The notes under the pieces: generated by a model
Seen by the model: only the letters and a program-made list of their open reading frames with translations
Told to the model about the DNA's origin: nothing
The model's database searches: none
Position numbers and translations under genes: made by a program
Part shown: positions 1 through 10,935 of the stretch, one piece after another
Layout of the letters: each line of letters starts with the position of its first letter
Position numbering within the stretch: the stretch's first letter is position 1
Source: Asparagopsis taxiformis
Taxonomy: Eukaryota; Rhodophyta; Florideophyceae; Bonnemaisoniales; Bonnemaisoniaceae
DNA length: 64,000 nt
Direction of reading: 5' to 3'
Assembly (NCBI GenBank): GCA_030407315.1
Contig: JALQPE010002260.1
Location: 1 to 64,000 of the forward strand

Positions 1-539
1 TGTAACTACCTTACAGGTAAGCTGAGTGCTTACCGGACCTCGGTCCACTACGACTGACCCACACGGGGTAATTTATTTTGGCCGAGCGCCTTTACACTGT
101 AAACTAGTAACATGTATTACACTACCTGTATTCTATGCAATGATCTTGACCTCCACCTCCGATCGCTACAACCAATGCTATTGGGCAACCACTTGGGTTC
201 ATGCAGCTCGCATGCACACCCTAATCAATAGCCAATAGTCTAGCTTTATTTAGACTAACTACTAGTACTAGTAAGCCCCTCCTACTAGCGGAGGGCGCCT
301 AGCATGAAAAGGTAACGTAAAGTTTTTAGGACTTACGACCCCATTGACCACGCACTTCGCGGGCTTGCCGTTTATCTCAGTTCGAGATTGCCTCCTCTTG
401 AGACAACGCTCTCACCAGCTTCGTGACTCTATATTTTACGTCCCTTGCTCCATCGATACGCCCAGCGCGTGAGCACCCTCCAACTTAACGTGGATTATTG
501 GCTTCAAGCCAAGCGGTAAGTTACCGCCAACGCGAAAAC
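1..539. other. No gene recognised
   Basis: Only short, non-conserved open frames occur here. A short palindromic stretch of CTAG/ACTAG repeats lies near 255-275. I see no RNA gene, repeat boundary or coding signal that I could defend. Confidence 0.5.
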
Positions 540-600
540 AGCGTGAATCTTTTGGATTCGTTTGCTCTACCGCTCACCTCGCTACCGAGGCTGGGTACCC
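540..600 (-). repeat. tRNA-like fragment (possible SINE head)
   Basis: Read on the minus strand, the stretch carries a box-A-like block (GAGGTGAGCGGTAGAGCA) similar to the D-arm of a tRNA. A similar GGTAGAGCAAA block lies near 62.2 kb next to another tRNA-like sequence. No complete cloverleaf can be folded by eye. It may be part of a tRNA-derived repeat family; the call is weak. Confidence 0.25.
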
Positions 601-1564
601 TGTAGGCATCTAGCTACTACAATTCGTCCATTGAATATTCTTTGTTGAGAGGACAGATTGCTGCCTCTATATCCAACCATCATGTACGGCTGCAACTGGT
701 AGGCTGAGTCCGCATATACATAGAACTGCCGCCCAGAAATTTCCATATGCTCATTCAGGTGATGATTGAGATTTGATTTTCTGAACATGGTCATGTCATG
801 TCTACATCCTTCTACCGGACCACTCATGTGTAATATTATTCCATCCGGCAATGTTAGAGCTTGAAATTTGATACAGTGGCGCTTTTTGTGACCATTGTAC
901 CGTTCTCTCTGCATATCCCAGCCGGCCGTGCGATAAAAATATTCGTTCCATCTACAAACCCAACACAACTATCCAATGGAGCCCCTGATTCGAACACCTT
1001 TGTCGCATATTCTTCACATCTTTCAATTACGAGCCCTGCTTTGAATTCTTCCACCAAATGACCTTTCTTCTTGTACATTGTTCAATAGTCTCGTAGAATA
1101 TCTCACATAGTGTCGATCCAGACCTCCCAAACTCCTTCTCTAAATCGCTCCACACAATGGAGTACTGAGTCTCCTTGCAATGATGCAGAACGCCTCAATA
1201 CAACTCGCACGATATCCCCTCCTTGAAGTTGAAAACAACTCTTCCCCCATCCTAGAAGTGAAACCACTCGCACAACGTCTTTTTTGAGGAATCGGAAGCG
1301 TCTGAGACACTCATGATCGTCCAGATTTTCAAGATCGAAACGACTCTCAGATATACTGTAACGACGCTCCTGTTTCAATTGCAAGTCCATGTACTCCCTC
1401 TGCGCCTCATTGAGGAAATACATTCCAATGGTCTCGACGCGTTTCATCAACCTACATCTCACGAGGAGAATAATATTTCTAGTGTTGCGATCAATCACCC
1501 TTGCTCGCGTTTGGTCTCTCAGTCTGCTGGGAAGTCTAGCCATGAGGTGTGAATTTGTTTGCAC
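582..1564 (-). pseudogene. Decayed PIF/Harbinger transposase (DDE_Tnp_4 type)
   Basis: Three minus-strand pieces together resemble a HARBI1-like transposase. The piece at 1103-1564 has the N-terminal region with RRFRFLKKDVVRVVSLLGW. The piece at 854-1078 has CVGFVDGT, the first catalytic Asp motif. The piece at 582-968 continues with NGHKKRHCIKFQAL and YADSAYQL, the second Asp region. Pieces one and two are in the same frame but separated by two TGA stops (1103-1105 and near 1082-1084). A frameshift near 915-925 separates pieces two and three. The third catalytic residue (Glu) is not reached, so the gene is also truncated at its 3' end. No terminal inverted repeats or target duplication were found around it. 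It is an old copy, not related at the nucleotide level to the intact Harbinger element at 36.6-40.5 kb as far as I can see. Confidence 0.75.
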
Positions 1565-2885
1565 ACGTCGACGTGGAGCTTGTCAATGTGTCCCCTCTCG
1601 GCAAGTCAGCCGGGTACAACCATTTCGGTCTACTTGCTTCCAAGGACAAGTGTCCTATTCTCGTCCCTGTCACGGTTTCGTTCTGTTGCGTCACACTTTT
1701 TAAAACCTAACATAAACAGAACAATTTCTGCTACAAAGCCTCACGCCGCCGCTACTTTTTCAGAAACATTTCACAATTGAACCATGAACAGAAATGTTTA
1801 CAACTTCACCCCTGGATACTATTCTTGGAATATGCGGTGCCTACTGAATCGCTGAGCTACAAACCGTAAAAATCCTACATCGGTTTTTTTCCAAACCCTC
1901 TATTGTGTACCATTTCCACATTTTCCTGCTACATCGCATGTTACAACCCGTCAGGTACGGGCGGAACTATGAACAAATCTGACACACTGGAGCGTTGTCT
2001 GCGAGTATGGAATGCTGTCATCGCGAGTAGCCATTATCGTTGAAAACCACACGCATGGTTTCTCCTGCGCATTACTTTCGCCTCAAACCGTCTCAAACGT
2101 ATGTGATTCGCTTTCTCTCACATGCCCGATACCGAGCACGATGACCGTATCGACGGTCTTGCAAGCGAATCTGCACGCCTTGTATGGCTTCTCTGTGCTG
2201 TCGAGTTTGTCGTGGAAATGCACCCTGCAAGAATAGCCAATGGCTTGTGAAACTAGTCATCTAAAGCGTAGACATTTCATGGCGTGCCGTCGGTTGGGGC
2301 CGATGAATGCGTTCAGAGCGGAAGAATGGCTTGATCTAGGATGGTCTATACGTCCAGTATGGATGTCGTCGCATCAAAATACAATCGTTCGTCATATGTC
2401 CAGATTGCACGAGTAAATCATCGCCTGCATGATGGGCATAAATTCACGCATGGTACCAAGTCTGTCAGGCATAACCATTTTGCGAAGAAGAAGAGTGGTT
2501 GGGATTTGACACAAAGTTAACAGAATCAATTCGAGTTGGTTGTTGAACTTTGAAATGCAATATCGCAGGCAAGAACGAGAGCGGGAATGGGTTTGCATGA
2601 ACAGATCTTTAACTGCAACTGAGTTGCTCCAACTGCACAGATGGCGTTTCCTAACGCGCGGCGGTACTGATTCTCTGAGATAATTCAACGATTAAGCTTG
2701 CATCATTATGTTTAAAACACAGTGCGACTAGGCTGTGACGGTGGCAGGGAAGCCCGAATAGATGAGCGATACATCTGCGCGGTCCAGGATCGTGATGCAT
2801 GGATCAACAGGAATAGGTGCGGTAGAGTATTCATCCGATCAGACAAATACAAATATATCTGATCACATTAGTTGCAAACATCCCC
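1565..2885. other. Intergenic, no gene recognised
   Basis: Short open frames occur on both strands, for example 2392-2688 on the minus strand. None has a recognisable domain, signal peptide or repeat. Confidence 0.4.
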
Positions 2886-3584
2886 GTGGTCGACCACGCC
2901 GGCTTTATTTCCTTTGGAGAAATTGATACAAGCCTGACGCCTGGGTCTTTCTCCATTGCCATCCTGGAGGAACCTGTCAAGTATGTAAGCTATTGTTCTG
3001 ACACATTTTGCTTATGCGTTTCACAACAGCGTGGAGGTCTGGAGTATGTTGATCTTATCATGGACAACATCACGACGTGCAGCCGAATAATATGCCACAG
3101 ATTCTGAAGCGGAAGAGGTGCGTGACGTGTTCATAAGCCACGCTGGAACAGGCAAGTCCACCATTGCTGAGCCGTTACACGAATTGCTGGTCGCGCTGGG
3201 CTTCAAAGTGTGTCTGGATCGAGCTGAACTGCAACCTAGGCTGCACACACCCACAGAAGATGATCAAGGCGATACTAACGGCGAAGATTGTGTTGTGTGA
3301 TACTATCACCAGAGTTTGCCGCGCGAAGTTGGACACTGAAGGAATTGATTTGTTTAGAAATGGTTCGTAAGGGTGGTGAACAGGAAGTACTTGTCATCCC
3401 GGTATTTTTCCGTTTTTCGTCGGTCGATGACTGTAGGGATCGTGATACGCTGTTCCGTGCTGAGAATGGGGACGGACAGAACGTGTTCGTGACTGGGGGA
3501 TTTTTGCAGCGGATGGTGGGAATCGTATGGAATTGCAGATGTGTTGAAGGCTTTCCAGTCGTTGAGAAGTGTTACCAGGATTGA
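2886..3584 (+). pseudogene. Broken TIR-domain gene, with a possible 49-nt intron
   Basis: The TIR (Toll/interleukin-1 receptor) fold signature is seen in pieces. RDVFISHAGTGKSTIAEPLH at 3118 is strand A with the box-1 motif. KMIKAILTAKIVLC follows near 3258. LSPEFAARSWTLKELICLEM at about 3297 contains the SxW..kEL region, where the catalytic Glu of NADase-type TIRs sits. VLVIPVFF follows. These pieces lie in three frames, so at least two frameshifts separate them; the second is in a TG dinucleotide run near 3290. A plausible intron, GTATGT...ACAACAG at 2981-3029, joins an upstream open frame to the TIR frame, but an in-frame TAA near 3088 interrupts it. TIR proteins cleave NAD+ or scaffold immune signalling; no NB-ARC or other partner domain is visible. 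Dead or badly damaged gene. Confidence 0.6.
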
Positions 3585-4720
3585 AAATAAGGTGTTGATG
3601 AGCCAGGATGATTTAGTGCGCTAGCTTGTGACAAATCGGCAGGGGAATACGCTTTGGTGCAATTGTTTTGTGTCAACGACGTGTCGATTTAATGCGATAT
3701 TTGGTTTGGAGATGGAGGGATGTGCTGTCGTGGAGGAAGGGATGCTTCCGCGGAATAGTCAAGGGTGCTTTTGGAGTATGAGAGGTTGCAGTGGCGCGTA
3801 ATGTGATTAGTGTATAGTGCACGCCGATTCAAGGATGACGCATGGAGGAACTGGCTGACGGCCACGATTTGTAGTGGTGAGGATGAGGATTAGGAGGATT
3901 ATCACTTGCTCTTCAGATGTGGCCCGACGGATATGTGACGTGGAAGGGTTCCTTTGTGCGTTAGACTTGCTATATTATTGTTAGTGATACGTATAGAGCT
4001 GAATGGTAGCCACAAAGACGACTGACGTAGAACGATCGGTATGCCGGAATCATGCAGTACGAACTGCGCATCTGCTATGCAGTGGTTTAGGAAGCATGAA
4101 CTGACCGTAACACAAGCGGTAACGAGTGGTTACTATTCGCGATCTCGCACGGGCTTTGTCGATATTTGAGGAGCATCAGTGAAAACAGGCGTTGGAATGT
4201 CAAGGCATAAACCAGTGAGTTGGATTGCACGATCAAGTGATCCCTGCCATCGTAATCAAATGTAGACATTAGAAGCGGAATAGCGGTATAACACATCGGA
4301 ATCCACGGGTGCAAGTCGGGGACGGTGGGATGTTGAACGGATGCGAGATGTGACGTCTGCGAGGATCTGGAGATTTCGCTAAAGCCGGTACAGAACACCC
4401 AGTGGTCGGGTGCTTCATCAGACATATCTTGAGCTGAAGGCCCTACTGGTGGTCTTGAAATTTACCAGCATCAACGTTGTAATGGCAGTGAAAAGCGATA
4501 ATTTTTTTTTTCGATTGAAAATTGCACTTAGAAAAGATCGAGGTTCCCGCCATGAAGACCGGCTTTTCAGCTTTGAGGATATCATTGATGTATCTTGGGG
4601 GTGTCGTCTTCCATTCCACCGATCCGGTATTCTTGATGGCTCCATGAGGGACAAAAGAATGTTGAAAAAAGGGCATATCGTTCAATTACAAAATTATTTC
4701 ACTCTCTGGTATCTGCACGG
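3585..4720. other. Intergenic, no gene recognised
   Basis: Nothing coding is supported. Open frames at 4087-4425 (minus) and 4410-4730 (plus) overlap each other and lack any recognisable motif. Confidence 0.4.
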
Positions 4721-4792
4721 GCTCCTGTAGCGCATGGATAACGCGTTGGCCTCCTAAGCCAAAGATTGCGGGTTCGAGTCCCGCCAGGAGTG
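4721..4792 (+). tRNA. tRNA-Arg (anticodon CCU)
   Basis: A full cloverleaf can be drawn. The acceptor stem GCTCCTG pairs with CAGGAGT; the anticodon stem-loop TTGGC-CTCCTAA-GCCAA has anticodon CCT; the T-arm is GCGGG-TTCGAGT-CCCGC (box B). The discriminator base is G and there is no intron. A T-run (TTCTTTTCCCC) about 10 nt downstream would terminate Pol III. The D-loop is one A shorter than in the second copy at 5237-5309 (GCGCATGGATAA against GCGCAATGGATAA). Confidence 0.93.
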
Positions 4793-5236
4793 TTCAGCAG
4801 ATTCTTTTCCCCCGAGGCGGTAGGATTTCTTCTTTTAATCATAATCGCCAACTTATGCAGAGGCTCGAGCGAACGAAGTGGATCAAATTTTTGGAGATAT
4901 TTTCAGGCAAAACCAATCGGCATTATTCAGATGCCCCTCTCATTGCACGTCAAGGAGCCTTTTTGAACAGCATCAGTGCCTTCTGTTCAGCGACTCCCCT
5001 TTCTATCCAAGGACTCCATGCAAGAGCGCTTAGGAGGCATCGAGTTCAAGAATGTATTTCACAATCCAAGTAGTCGTGGGTCGGAAGCAAACAACCATTC
5101 TCACCGACTTCTGCGAAATGGTGGTACTGCTTTTCATACGAAAACGTATTGGCTTCTGGTGGGATTGAGTGATCCTGTAGTAAAATTCATGACTGTGTGA
5201 ACCTTCACACTACTTGACGATCAAAACTTTTGCCGC
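4793..5236. other. Spacer between two convergent tRNA-Arg genes
   Basis: About 444 bp with no open frame of note. The flanks of the two tRNA genes do not match beyond the genes themselves, so only the 72-73 bp genes form the inverted repeat. Confidence 0.5.
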
Positions 5237-5309
5237 CACTCCTGGCGGGACTCGAACCCGCAATCTTTGGCTTAGGAGGCCAACGCGTTATCCATTGCGC
5301 TACAGGAGC
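5237..5309 (-). tRNA. tRNA-Arg (anticodon CCU), second copy
   Basis: Minus-strand copy of the gene at 4721-4792 with the same acceptor, anticodon and T-arms, and one extra A in the D-loop, giving the more standard 73-nt form. An AAAAC/TTTTG tract immediately downstream on the minus strand (AAAAGTTTTGATC) can serve as a Pol III terminator. The two genes face each other. Confidence 0.93.
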
Positions 5310-6155
5310 TGTACTGGCTGTTTCCAAAGGGTCTGATTTTGATATTTATTGCATGTTGTCACTTTTTCTTATCTGGCAATCAAATTACGATTCAAAACCA
5401 ACTTTGCTTATCAGACTGTTGACACGGTAGTGTAGTCAGGCATCTTTACCGAATGACAAACCAAAATTCGCATAGTAACGATTTACCTAGAATCACTATT
5501 AAATTTCTACTCTATTACATGGTCGCAGAAAGTCATTCCTAGCCAATAGACTCGTTTTTCTTCATAGTTACATCCAAAAATCAACCCCAACTACCCAATA
5601 AAAAATTCGTTGCGACACTATGATTCGGCCCTGTAAAAGTGTATCCAAGCCTAGGTAGAGTTGCGAATACGGTCCTTATGAGGACATGCTACACTACAAT
5701 AGTATGTGAGGGTGTATGGGTATTTCGGAATGGAGCTAGGGCCTGCCGCCTGCTCTGGCAAACAGAATTTCGGCGCATCGGATTCACGCGCGCGAAGCGC
5801 GCGCCAGCGCGAAAAGGGCACTTGTTTCCAATAAAAGTTTTTTGCAAAAGACGATTCTGGTCAAATCTATGTCGTTCGATATACTGGGCAGACTTTTTTA
5901 GTCTCATGCGTCAACAGCGATATACGCTTTAAATGAAACATGCCTGTATTGATCGTGTATTCTTTGATATGGTTCAGAACCCGATGAATGATTGTCCATC
6001 CGAAAGCTGTATTCAGTGCTACATTTTAATGAACTTACTGTAGTACTGACGTTAAACTATTTCAGGGAACAACTTCACTCTACTATCCATTACTTCCAAG
6101 AGCGTATCCTATCAGATAATTACCAAATAACTCTACAATTACCCATAGTATACAC
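5310..6155. other. Intergenic, no gene recognised
   Basis: AT-rich spacer with one GC-rich palindromic patch (CGCGCGCGAAGCGCGCGCC) near 5788-5806. No conserved coding sequence is seen. Confidence 0.4.
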
Positions 6156-9100
6156 TCACATACCAATCGGACAACTCAATACTTCCGAAATACCATTCCC
6201 TGGAACGAGACAGACCCCATTCACACCACAGAACAAGTTTCTCGGGCACGCCAAATTGCCGCAGCTACAGCAGAACAATGGAAGCGCATTCAAGCTATCC
6301 CTCAAAAATACTGACAGACATATTCCTTGATCAGTACAGAACTCTCCATTGGCACATAACAAGTCATCACATCCGCACGTAATCAAGTCCACATCAGTGT
6401 GAACACAGAACCTTCCAATAAACGGATCACTTTCAGCACAGATTCGAGGCTCGAAACAATCGCTGTCCGTGTTGCATGGTTCTCCAGCCAGTCCGAACCC
6501 AGAGAATGTCGGCGGGGAGAAACTGGGAACCACCGGGGACAATGAGGGTGTAGCACTCTCCGTTGGTGTAATTTCCGGAGTTAGCACTTCTCCCAGGTCT
6601 AAAGTTGCCGTCGGAGTTGCACTCTCATCTATGTTGGGTGTCGCAACGACTGGAGTTTGAGTTGGAACCGGTTCAATCAGTGGCACTGATGTCTCAATCA
6701 TCGGGGACGGGGCATCGATGGATGGAATACCAATGGAGAAAGTAGGACCTCGTCCGTTATAACTGCTGTTGGTAACACAGAGAAATCAAGAGTAGGAGTG
6801 ACCATTACCGATGGAACTACCTGAGGCGTTATAGTTGATCCAGGAAGCATCGTTTCAAATACTACTGCAGTGGGTAAACCATCGGGTGAGGGGTCTGTTT
6901 CAATACCAACGGTTTCACTCGGCTCAATGCCCACATCAATTCCAGAGGTTGCAGAAGGCGTCTCGGCTGCAATAGGCTCATCAGTGGAAGTTTCTGTTGG
7001 TAGCACGAAAGGTGTAGCCATTGCAGTGGGGATCTCTTCTGTTGGAGGAATGGAAACTGTGACGCCTGGAGTGGTCTCCAGATCTGACGTCGGAATAACG
7101 GCAGCTGGTGAGGAAATCAATGTTTGGACCAACACTTGCCGTTGGGAGCTCCGCAAGAGGACTGACTGTAACATCGACAGTAGGACTCGCCAACAATTCT
7201 CCCTCAAAGCTTGTGTTTGGTGTAGTACCATCTTCTTCAGTTGACTGCGGTTGAGGGCCTATTTCTGTTGTCTGGAAAGGCTCCGGCTCATCCGTGGGCG
7301 TTGGGAGGGCATTGAAGATTGTCGGCGACGGACGGAACAGGTAGTTATTCCAGGAGTCATTTCAAGTTCTGGTGTAGGTGTCAGTGGAATAATAGTTGCC
7401 TCCACAAGAGGACTGGCAAAAATTTCTGGAGTTTGAGTTGGCTCTAGCAAACTGCTCGGTGTTGGTAATTGAGCATCGGCGGTAGGAAGCAGATCCTCCA
7501 CAGTAGGTAAAGGTTCTGGGGTACCTGAATCTTCATCAGTGGACAGCGGAAGAGGTTCTATCTCAGCAGTAGGTGAGAGAACAGGTCCAGCTTCTTCAGT
7601 GGGGCTCTGAAGTACTTCGGATGAAGTAGGTGACGGAACAATGATTATGGAAGAAGGGCTAGGCTCAAACTCTAATGTGGGTGTTGATAGAACAATTGTA
7701 GCCGTCGGAAGAGGGCTGATTTCTGGTTCCTCTGGAATCGGTGATGGTTGGATGAAAACGTTTGGGGTTGGTTCTTCCACATCTGTTGTAGGAAGTGGCA
7801 AAAACTCGTCATCGACTGTGGGCATCGGCACTGAGAAGGCGTTACATCTGCTGTAGGGGTCAACAGAACTCCAATATCTGCCGTGGCGGTCGGAAACAGT
7901 TCAAAGTCGCTTGTCGGGCTCGGAAGCACTGGCGATGGACCATCGTTGTGATAAGCGGCGAGGCTTCGACGTCTGCAGTAGGTATGGAAAGAATATCCGA
8001 TGGAAAAGGAGTACTTACAAACGGGAAAGTCTGCACCGGTTGGACCACACTGCTAGGAGTTGGCAGTTCACCCTCAGAGGTAGGAACAATTGGCCATCAA
8101 CGTCAAGATCGGGTGAGGGTTCCGAACCAACAGCAGTGAAGATAGGTCCTACAACCACTGTTGGAATACCATCTGGAGTGACGAAGGCACTAAACATCGG
8201 CTCTGGTTCGATGCTTGAATCCAGAACTGAGGTTATATCATCAGGAGATGGAGTGACCTGAGCTCCCACTTCACCTTCATCTGTTGAAATTGGCTCAATT
8301 GCAATGGAAGCAAGAGGAATAGGAGACGAGTCCGGGATATTAGTAACCGTGGGCTCATCAGAACTGATTATCGGTGGCTCAGAAATCGTAACGGTGGGGA
8401 ATAATGCAGTTTCTGTTGGAACGCCTGTACTCTGTTCATCGGGAGTTTCAGATGGCTGCGGTCCAGGGCCAGAAGTTGAAACAGGTAATGAGAAAGCTGG
8501 TGTCGGTGAGAGGGGGGTGAGTTAACAATTGGAGATGTACCAACGTCGAAAGTTGGAGCTGGTGTATCCACATCAGCAGTAGGAAGTGAAGTGGAAACTC
8601 CATCAGGTGTAGGTGACAATATTTCCGGAGAGATGGACACTAGCGGAAGCTCAGTAGAAAGTGGGAAACCAGAAATTGGAGTTGGCTCAAGGCCTGCAGT
8701 AATGATCGGCTCTGGTGCAGGTGTAAGGGTTACGACGGGGGTAGGGAGTTCTTCACCTATACCTGGAGTGACTTGAGTCGTGACAGTCGGCTCCGGACCA
8801 ATTGCACCATTTGGATCGACAAATGTCGGAGACGGAGCTTGAGTGATGACAGGACTCGGTTGAGGACTCACTTCGGGACTGGATGGAAGTTGAACTTCAG
8901 TAGTGGACTCGGGAAGAGACACATCCGGACTCTCCACTTCTGTGGGGTCTGGAGTGCTAGTTACGAAAGGATCAACGATTTCACCAGGAGTCTGAATAGG
9001 CTCGTTAGGCGTCGCAAGCAGTTGAGAGGGTAGTAACGTTGCGGTCGGGGTGATAGTAAACAGTGGATCAACAGTCGGAACTTCAAACTCGTCGCTCGAT

Positions 9101-9669
9101 TCCGGCAGTGGTTCTTCGCTTGGGACGGCGGCACCGTGATTGAAACGATTGGAGACGAAACCACGCCTGCATCAGGACTCTGCACCACTTCCACAGGTAC
9201 CGTAGGTGTGGCTTCTGTTTCTTGAGGTTCAAACGTCTGCTGGACATTCGGAGAAGCATCGATGGTTGGGACTGGAATGTCGCAGGATATTCTCTTCGTG
9301 AAGATTAAAAAGATGGGAGAGATACAGAAGCCGTATGCGGTACAGAAATCACCATCAACGCACTTGCTTTCGCAACTGCACGTCTTGACTGTGGGATGAA
9401 TACAGATCTTGACCTTCTTCGTGCAGAAACGGTCTCCGAAACAATCTGAATTTTTGACACAACCCTCTCCAGAGAGCCCTCTCTTCGGTTCTTCTTCACG
9501 ACCACTCGGCGCATCGACGGGAGCATTCGATAGAGACATCGGGATCTGCGGAAGACCGGGCGTGATCGGATGCGAGGAGGGCGGCGGCAGGCGCGGAGGC
9601 TGACGTTGCTGCATGGGCGGTGCATGCAATGAGACAGAGGAGCGGGAGAAAGAGGGCACGGGAAAGCAT
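6156..9669 (-). pseudogene. Large secreted Cys-rich / Pro-Thr-Ser-Glu-rich protein, broken by about nine frame changes
   Basis: The start is ATG at 9669, giving a clear signal peptide (MLSRALFLPLLCLIACTAHA). A Cys module near 9260-9470 follows (CVKNSDCFGDRFC, CSCESKCVDGDFCTAYGFC). Then comes about 2.5 kb of Pro/Thr/Ser/Val/Glu-rich repeats of the type PTxDxEPxPLPT. A second Cys module closes the protein near 6200-6470 (CNTDSDCFEPRIC, CGCDDLLCANGEFCTDQGIC, CSCGNLACPRNLFC). Coding is spread over all three minus frames. Frame changes lie near 9500-9620, 9122, 8514, 8095, 7945, 7835, 7340, 7125 and 6745. Seven behave as single-base deletions and two as insertions, and the same kind of sequence resumes after each. 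Architecture suggests an extracellular matrix or cell-wall glycoprotein; function unknown. A TATA-like CATATAG lies near 9763 on the minus strand. Confidence 0.65.
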
Positions 9670-10935
9670 GGCGAATTGTCTGGACGATGGGGTGGGCACG
9701 AGCTAATTGACTGGTGAAGTGTGCGAGGAATCGAGAGCGAAGCGGTGAATGACGGCGGGCTATATGGGAAACGACGGGCGGGAACGGACGGCATGGCGGG
9801 TTGAAATTGGCGCAAGTGGGTTCGTGTCGGCTGGACGTGGATGCGCATGGCCCTCCGGGGACGGATAGTGCGTTGGGCAGCGGAGGCGTTGCGTGATGCG
9901 GGGGTTTGTAACAAAGTTGGGGTCGAGAGTGAACGCGTGCGGAGGGGCATTAGGTAAGCATGTGGATTGGGTGTGGGAGTGTTGATAGGGTCCACGTTCG
10001 CGGTTGGCGGTGAGGGTTGTTGAAACATACAGTGCGGGCTGATGGTAATCATGTCGGCTGGTTATTGGTTGGTTTTTTCTGTGTAGGTAGGGGATCTGGA
10101 CGAGGAATTTACCTTCTTTGGTCCGAGATTGAGGCGTTTTGTTGGATGTGTGACGTGGCAGTGGCGTCCGATCTGCGCTGACGCTGATCGATTGCGCGAG
10201 CAGTGTTGGAACGACTGCAATAGTATGCAGCGAGTGGATGTAGATGTACGACAGCCTGTCGTAGTTGTCATACCCATCAGCAGTGATCTCGGAACGTCGC
10301 ACCAAACTGTGCCACCACGGCTGTGTAGACTCTGCTGGTCGCAGTTGAGTCATGTAGTGGAACGTGTTTCGATGGGCCATTTGCGTGTACGTTTTCATTT
10401 GTGCAAAGCTGGAGAATGATTTAGCTTGGGAAAGAGGACATGCCCAAACATCGAATGTCGACGGGGTAAGGTAGATTCATGGTGGAGTATTGGTGTGTAA
10501 ATACACGGATTCCATAACCAACGCAAAGCTGTCGTGTAAACTGTGCGCGGACGATGAATATCGATAGGGAAGCCTGTTTGAGGAGCTGAAAGTTGGTAAC
10601 TGCTGTTTTTGAACAAGCCGGGCCGCGCCGCGTTGTAGCGTCGGTGGTGTGCGTGGATTTTATATATTTCACAGGAAACAAGTGTCCTACGTGTTTTGGC
10701 TGTGATTGGTGTATGCATGTTAGCGCGCTGGATAACCATAAAATCTGTCGACAAACAAGAAGACGTCAGCAATACCACTGTAAATCATTAGCACACGTAT
10801 ACCTTATACCTTGTTGTCCTTGATCTCACCACCCATTCCCTGCCAATCTTAACGAACACCTTGCAAGTATCACCACACCACCCTTACTCATCCCACTCTC
10901 CACAGCATTACGTTCACACGTACCCCGCCTGACGC
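9670..10935. other. Intergenic between two divergent genes
   Basis: This region separates the minus-strand gene starting at 9669 from the plus-strand gene starting at 10936, so it should hold both promoters. The open frames in it are compositional and carry no domains. Confidence 0.45.

Noticed and set aside
6469..9033. Several plus-strand Gly/Val/Ser-rich open frames opposite the Cys/Pro-Thr gene
   Set aside because: They are antisense shadows of the repeats: no signal peptide, no Cys modules, and they end wherever the antisense composition shifts.
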